This document shows, piece by piece, positions 6,619-6,993 of a stretch of DNA of 6,993 bases; position 1 is the stretch's first letter; every line of letters begins with the position of its first letter. Below the pieces are notes generated by a model. The model was not told where the DNA came from. It did not search any database and worked only from the letters and a program-made list of their open reading frames with translations. The stretch covers positions 1 through 6,993 of the forward strand of contig PUMS01000013.1 in assembly GCA_003551485.1 (NCBI GenBank), given 5' to 3'. The stretch comes from Phycisphaeraceae bacterium (GTDB taxonomy: Bacteria > Planctomycetota > Phycisphaerae > Phycisphaerales > Phycisphaeraceae). Made by a program: the position numbers and the translations under genes.

Positions 6619-6650
6619 TCAGGGCAGTGTCTCATGAGGCGGGGGCCTCA
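6619..6650 (+). repeat. 14-base direct repeat plus hairpin, copy A
   Basis: TCAGGGCAGTGTCT (6619-6632) is followed by CA and a perfect 6-bp hairpin, TGAGGC / GGGG / GCCTCA (6635-6650). The same 14 bases recur at 6784-6797, also followed by a hairpin but with a different stem. Confidence 0.75.
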
Positions 6651-6692
6651 CCCACGAGGATGAAAATGTCGGCGCCAAGGCGGACGCCCCAT

Positions 6693-6758
6693 GGAGCGCG
6701 GCCATCCCGGCCGCTCCGGAGGCCGGAGGCCGGAATGCGGCCGAGACGGCCGCGCTCC
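6693..6758. repeat. 22-bp inverted repeat with 22-base loop
   Basis: The arms 6693-6714 and 6737-6758 are reverse complements at 20 of 22 positions, with ends GGAGCGCGGCC and GGCCGCGCTCC. The loop holds two tandem GGAGGCC-like units. The predicted stem-loop is very stable and has no U-tract on either side, so a simple intrinsic terminator is unlikely. It lies between the two copies of the 14-base direct repeat. Confidence 0.85.
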
Positions 6759-6783
6759 GTGCCGGCCCGCTTCCCGGCGATTT

Positions 6784-6814
6784 TCAGGGCAGTGTCTTAC
6801 GCGGCTGCGCCGTA
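6784..6814 (+). repeat. 14-base direct repeat plus hairpin, copy B
   Basis: TCAGGGCAGTGTCT (6784-6797) repeats copy A exactly. It is followed at once by TACGCG / GCTG / CG-C-CGTA (6798-6814), a short stem with one bulged base. The stem sequence differs from copy A, but hairpin size and position are similar. Confidence 0.7.
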
Positions 6815-6857
6815 CTCACGGCGATGCAGACGACCCGAAGCGCGGGCGGCTCTTTCC

Positions 6858-6905
6858 CCCCTCTCCCCTTCCGGGAGCGGGAGAGGGGCCGGGGGGGGGT
6901 AAGGG
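6858..6905 (-). repeat. C-rich palindromic intergenic repeat, copy 3
   Basis: CCCCTCTCCC (6858-6867) pairs perfectly with GGGAGAGGGG (6879-6888), leaving an 11-base loop. A nine-G run and GGGGTAAGGG follow, equivalent to the GGGGTGAGGG of copy 1. The reverse complement of 6858-6895 matches copy 2 at 36 of 38 positions. Confidence 0.86.
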
Positions 6906-6942
6906 ACGGTTCGCACCAACGGGTTCTGGAACCTTTTGTAGG

Positions 6943-6963
6943 CCCTCCCGGAGGGAAAGGGAG
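6943..6963 (+). repeat. C-rich palindromic intergenic repeat, degenerate copy 4
   Basis: Bases 6947-6963 match the reverse complement of 3735-3751 in copy 1 at 16 of 17 positions. The CCCTCACCCC half seen in the other copies is missing. It is in opposite orientation to copy 3, repeating the inverted arrangement of copies 1 and 2. Confidence 0.6.
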
Positions 6964-6993
6964 TCGTCCTCAAGGCGGGGGGGGCGGGGGGGC

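Larger units (their letters stand above)
6229..6993. other. Repeat-rich region without a credible gene
   Basis: The 765 bases upstream of the transferase contain only short frames with no family resemblance, Pro/Arg/Gly-rich composition and poor start sites. I take the stretch as non-coding. It should hold the promoter of the - strand operon, but I could not pick a convincing -35/-10 pair. What it does hold is a set of inverted and direct repeats listed separately, plus long G runs at 6891-6899, 6977-6984 and 6986-6992. Confidence 0.7.

Overview
The window is very G+C-rich (by eye about two thirds or more) and holds one 5'-truncated gene on the + strand and four complete genes in a row on the - strand. 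Third positions are so G/C-rich that several long shadow frames stay open on both strands. The style suggests a planctomycete, perhaps Phycisphaerae-like: a peptidase with PA and PDZ domains behind a lipoprotein signal, a helical-repeat protein, intergenic C-rich palindromic repeats, and GC-rich palindromes. No marker gene fixes the taxon, so this is a moderate-confidence inference.

Layout, left to right: (1) 1-897, + strand, the C-terminal part of a TPR-like helical-repeat protein. (2) 946-3036, - strand, a predicted lipoprotein M28 zinc peptidase with an inserted PA domain and a C-terminal PDZ domain, convergent with gene 1. (3) 3118-3705, - strand, a small stand-alone HNH nuclease. (4) About 200 bases without a gene (3706-3907), carrying two copies of a C-rich palindromic repeat in inverted orientation. 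(5) 3908-5035, - strand, a carbamoyl-phosphate-synthase-like ATP-grasp ligase. (6) 5038-6228, - strand, a polytopic MraY/WecA-type (GT4) polyprenyl-phosphate sugar-1-phosphate transferase. (7) 6229-6993, about 765 bases without a credible gene, containing several distinct inverted and direct repeats, including two more copies of the palindromic family seen at 3.7-3.8 kb.

Transcription on the - strand runs transferase, ATP-grasp, HNH, peptidase. The first two are separated by only two bases and are almost certainly translationally coupled. One builds the first lipid-linked sugar of a surface polymer; the other is of a family often found in surface-polysaccharide loci, so the pair probably initiates and modifies a cell-envelope glycan. 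The HNH and peptidase genes follow after gaps of 202 and 81 bases, each with its own Shine-Dalgarno sequence, and need not be part of that operon.

The points most worth a second look are the two-gene transferase/ATP-grasp cassette with repeat clusters on both sides, the altered histidine motif in the transferase, and a repeated 14-base-plus-hairpin element around a long inverted repeat at 6.6-6.8 kb. I see no tRNA, rRNA, CRISPR array or intact insertion sequence, and nothing that proves a wholly new system.
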